From assembly GCA_003956705.1 (NCBI GenBank), contig QZCP01000668.1, positions 1 through 64,000 on the forward strand: a stretch of DNA of 64,000 bases, in the 5' to 3' direction. The notes beneath the pieces were generated by a model. That model had not been told where the DNA came from and ran no database searches. It was given only the letters and a program-made list of their open reading frames with translations. Shown one piece after another: positions 61,872 through 64,000 of this stretch (its first letter is position 1; each line of letters starts with the position of its first letter). The stretch comes from Brevipalpus yothersi (Eukaryota > Arthropoda > Arachnida > Trombidiformes > Tenuipalpidae). The translations under genes were made by a program, and so were the position numbers.

Positions 61872-63075
61872 TCATTTCGAAAAGCTCGGCATAGCAAGCA
61901 AATATGTAAATGCCAATGCGGCTATGGTGGTGATTGATTCAGGCTTTATGATAAATAAGTTCATATATCTCATTCCAAATCGTCGTCGATGGATGAGATT
62001 CATAAATAATAGCACTTGTTGCTTCAAATCAATGGGTCTCTCTACCAAAGAGGATCGATAGATGGCTTCGTAAGGTTCGGATGAAGAAGTGTACAGTATG
62101 AGACACAATTTTGTGACAAAATATAATCCGGTAAGTAAACTTAAGCATACTGATGTGTGAACAATAAGACCTATCATATTGAGACCACCGAAAGCCATAT
62201 TGTACCACATGGTTATTAGTTCAGGAAACAAAATGGATCCATAAAAAGTGTAATAAAAATTGAATGTAGCATCACACAGATCGGTAAGCTTGAGAAGATC
62301 AAAATGCTGAGTCCTACAAATCAGCAAGTATTTACTTGAAGTGTCATCCACAAACTTCATGCGATTCATTTTCATTTCAACACACTTATGTCCAATCTCA
62401 ATAAGAGCAACTGACATCGAAAATCCCCGAAAAATGATAAGATTCAAAATAAATTGCAACATCTCTTTGGAATTCCGTGTCAAAGCTACAACAGCTCCCT
62501 GTAAAGTCGTAAAATCTTCGATAAAATAGAGTAGAAAAAACCATTTCTGAGAATGCAATACAATATAAATCCATGTCTCTTGATCCAGAGATTTAATTCT
62601 TTGCATGAACATCTCGTAACTGGATGGGTATCGATAAAATGATAAATGATTCCATATTTTATCGAATTGGCGAGCAAACTTGAGAGCATCGAAACGAAGA
62701 ACCTTTGATGAGCAGAAAAATTCATCTCATTGAGAATAACGTTAAGGTGTTAATTATCGTTTCTTAATTATGATAGAAATCAATTGAAATATCATGTATG
62801 CTCACCTGAATTCCCACAAAAAAGCCCCATACTTGTCTACACATGATCATGAAATGTATAGTTTTTCTTAGTCTTACTTTATTGGTTAAAAGTAATTGGA
62901 TATTGTGCAAGATTTCAATAAGATTGAAAAAAATACAATAAATGCACATCCCGGTGAGCAATAATCGTGGAACTCTATCTTTCTGGCCAAATGATGGTGA
63001 TGTATACACTCGTCTGATGAATGTGTTTCCGGCCACATAATTATTCATCAGAGAATATGTTGGCAGCTTTTTCAT
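61872..63075 (-). CDS. Gustatory-receptor-like 7TM protein
   Basis: A probable chemosensory receptor of the insect/chelicerate gustatory receptor family (7tm_7), a ligand-gated cation channel in the plasma membrane. Two exons (63075-62806 and 62702-61872) join in phase through a 103-bp intron to 366 residues. Multiple hydrophobic segments are visible (for example LLLTGMCIYCIFFNLIEIL, WFFLLYFIEDF, FILNLIIFRGFSMSVALI, MIGLIVHTSVCLSLLTGLYF). The end carries the family-style layout FGMRYMNLFIIKPESITTIAALAFTYLLAMPSF, a variant of the TYhhhhhQF motif in which Gln is replaced by Ser. An in-frame TGA lies upstream of the frame and the first ATG is at 63075. A competing short frame over exon 2 (62725-62486) is out of phase. 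Such receptors are hugely expanded in spider mites. Confidence 0.78.
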
Positions 63076-63841
63076 GACCTTACAAGTTAATTGTGGAAAC
63101 AAGGAAATGACCACTCGTTGCCCAAACGATCAAGCAAAAGTGGAAGCAATTTACGATTGATTGGTAGCTCTTAATGGCTACCACAAGCTATCTGTTCAAT
63201 CCTAGAACTTTTTCTCTCTCTCTCTCTCTCGCCTTGTCTTCCAATCAAACAAATGCACTCCTTTTTCCATTGTGTATTTTTTTTCTTTCTCTAAAAATAA
63301 CGTCAAGCCATCTGAACTTCCATAAACCTTTCCGATCGACTATGTCAACGATCTTATTTCGAATAATGCTCTACCATCTAGATTGTCTTGATCCATTGAA
63401 AAGAGTAAATATATCCGACTTGAGCATTGTTCTCAAGAGAAAAGTAATCTTCATTGCAGGATCAGTTTACTCATGTCAACCAAAACCGAGCTTAATGATG
63501 ACGTTACTGTCCACAGGTACAAAAAGGATAAATTGATGAACCATGTAATATTAACTTGCTCGCTACGATCGATACGGAGCAACAAATGATGTTTCGTCGT
63601 TTGTTATTTCAATTTTGGTGTGAAGAAGAGTATAATTTCGATTTTCCAAAGGTACATTGTCTTCTTAAGAGTCAGTTGACTCTAGAACGTGATTTTTCGT
63701 CAATTATAATTGCCTGTTATGGAATCACAATGAAGCATGAAAATAAAATGTGATGAGAAAGTATCCATTTCTATTTTTTTCGCCACAAATATCAAAGATC
63801 ACCGAGGTATACGCATGAATCTGTTATTATCAACGTGAATA

Positions 63842-63896
<55 letters not shown>

Positions 63897-64000
63897 AGGA
63901 TTTGTATGAGGATGGAAGTGATGCTTGGGAATTGAACGAGAGTTCCTTTTTAGAGGAGACTTTGTATGAAAGAATCGAGCTTCGAGGATGAAACCATATG
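63076..64000. other. Right-edge region, unresolved
   Basis: Two + frames (63174-63536 and 63556-63753) look partly coding: internal pieces have mixed composition, and possible acceptors TTGCAG (63455-63460) and CCACAG (63511-63516) occur. No family is recognised and no consistent splice model was found, so they are not called as genes. An AG array follows, and the window ends shortly after. Confidence 0.4.
63846..63892. repeat. (AG)n microsatellite
   Basis: Pure AG array of about 47 bp near the right edge. Confidence 0.97.

Noticed and set aside
62486..62725. 79-codon frame overlapping the receptor exon 2
   Set aside because: Out of phase with the receptor; the phase kept through the 62806/62702 splice gives a continuous membrane protein.
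1..64000. CRISPR arrays, bacterial operons, insertion sequences, transposase genes
   Set aside because: The repeats are dinucleotide to hexanucleotide microsatellites without spacers; no transposase, integrase or reverse transcriptase motif was seen on either strand.

Overview
The window is eukaryotic nuclear DNA from an arthropod. Genes are split by short GT-AG introns (mostly 55-240 bp), intergenic DNA is AT-rich, and long (AG)n/(CT)n microsatellites are frequent. Two bacterial-type UDP-glycosyltransferases, a chelicerate-style gustatory receptor and the small introns fit a spider mite (Tetranychus or a close relative). The species is an inference and was not tested by any search. There are two scaffold gaps (38715-39061 and 58782-59295) and one isolated N at 36909.

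Region 1 (1-11.7 kb): an intronless FTZ-F1 (NR5A) nuclear receptor, then about 9.5 kb with no convincing large gene. That stretch is dense in purine microsatellites and holds two hairpins and clusters of a GTGAAA motif; the only coding candidate is one doubtful small ORF at 11.3 kb.

Region 2 (11.7-23.3 kb): a small single-pass membrane protein, THOC1 (mRNA export), a twin-CX9C CHCHD7/COX23-like protein, tRNA-Leu(AAG), ERO1 (ER disulfide formation) with an unusual N-terminus, a cysteine-rich secreted protein, and mitochondrial ribosomal protein mL46.

Region 3 (23.8-36.8 kb): TRRAP, the giant pseudokinase scaffold of the SAGA and NuA4/TIP60 complexes, in 11 exons encoding about 3986 residues. 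One exon is 8.2 kb.

Region 4 (39-56 kb): SNRNP27 (spliceosome), a ZMYM/woc-type MYM zinc-finger protein, a 3-beta-HSD-type short-chain dehydrogenase, a secreted acid lipase, and PTPN9/Ptpmeg2 (CRAL-TRIO plus tyrosine phosphatase).

Region 5 (56.7-64 kb): two tandem UDP-glycosyltransferases separated by a gap, then a gustatory-receptor-like gene.

The genes are mostly unrelated housekeeping loci; only the UGT pair is a genuine local cluster. I rebuilt exon structures by hand from splice sites, and reading phase closes across every junction of each multi-exon gene listed. I did not find a clearly new multi-gene system. The most unusual items are the ERO1 lacking the canonical N-terminal cysteine cluster and carrying a membrane anchor, the UGT pair sharing an intron position, a TRRAP intron that reads through in frame, and several strong hairpins in intergenic DNA.
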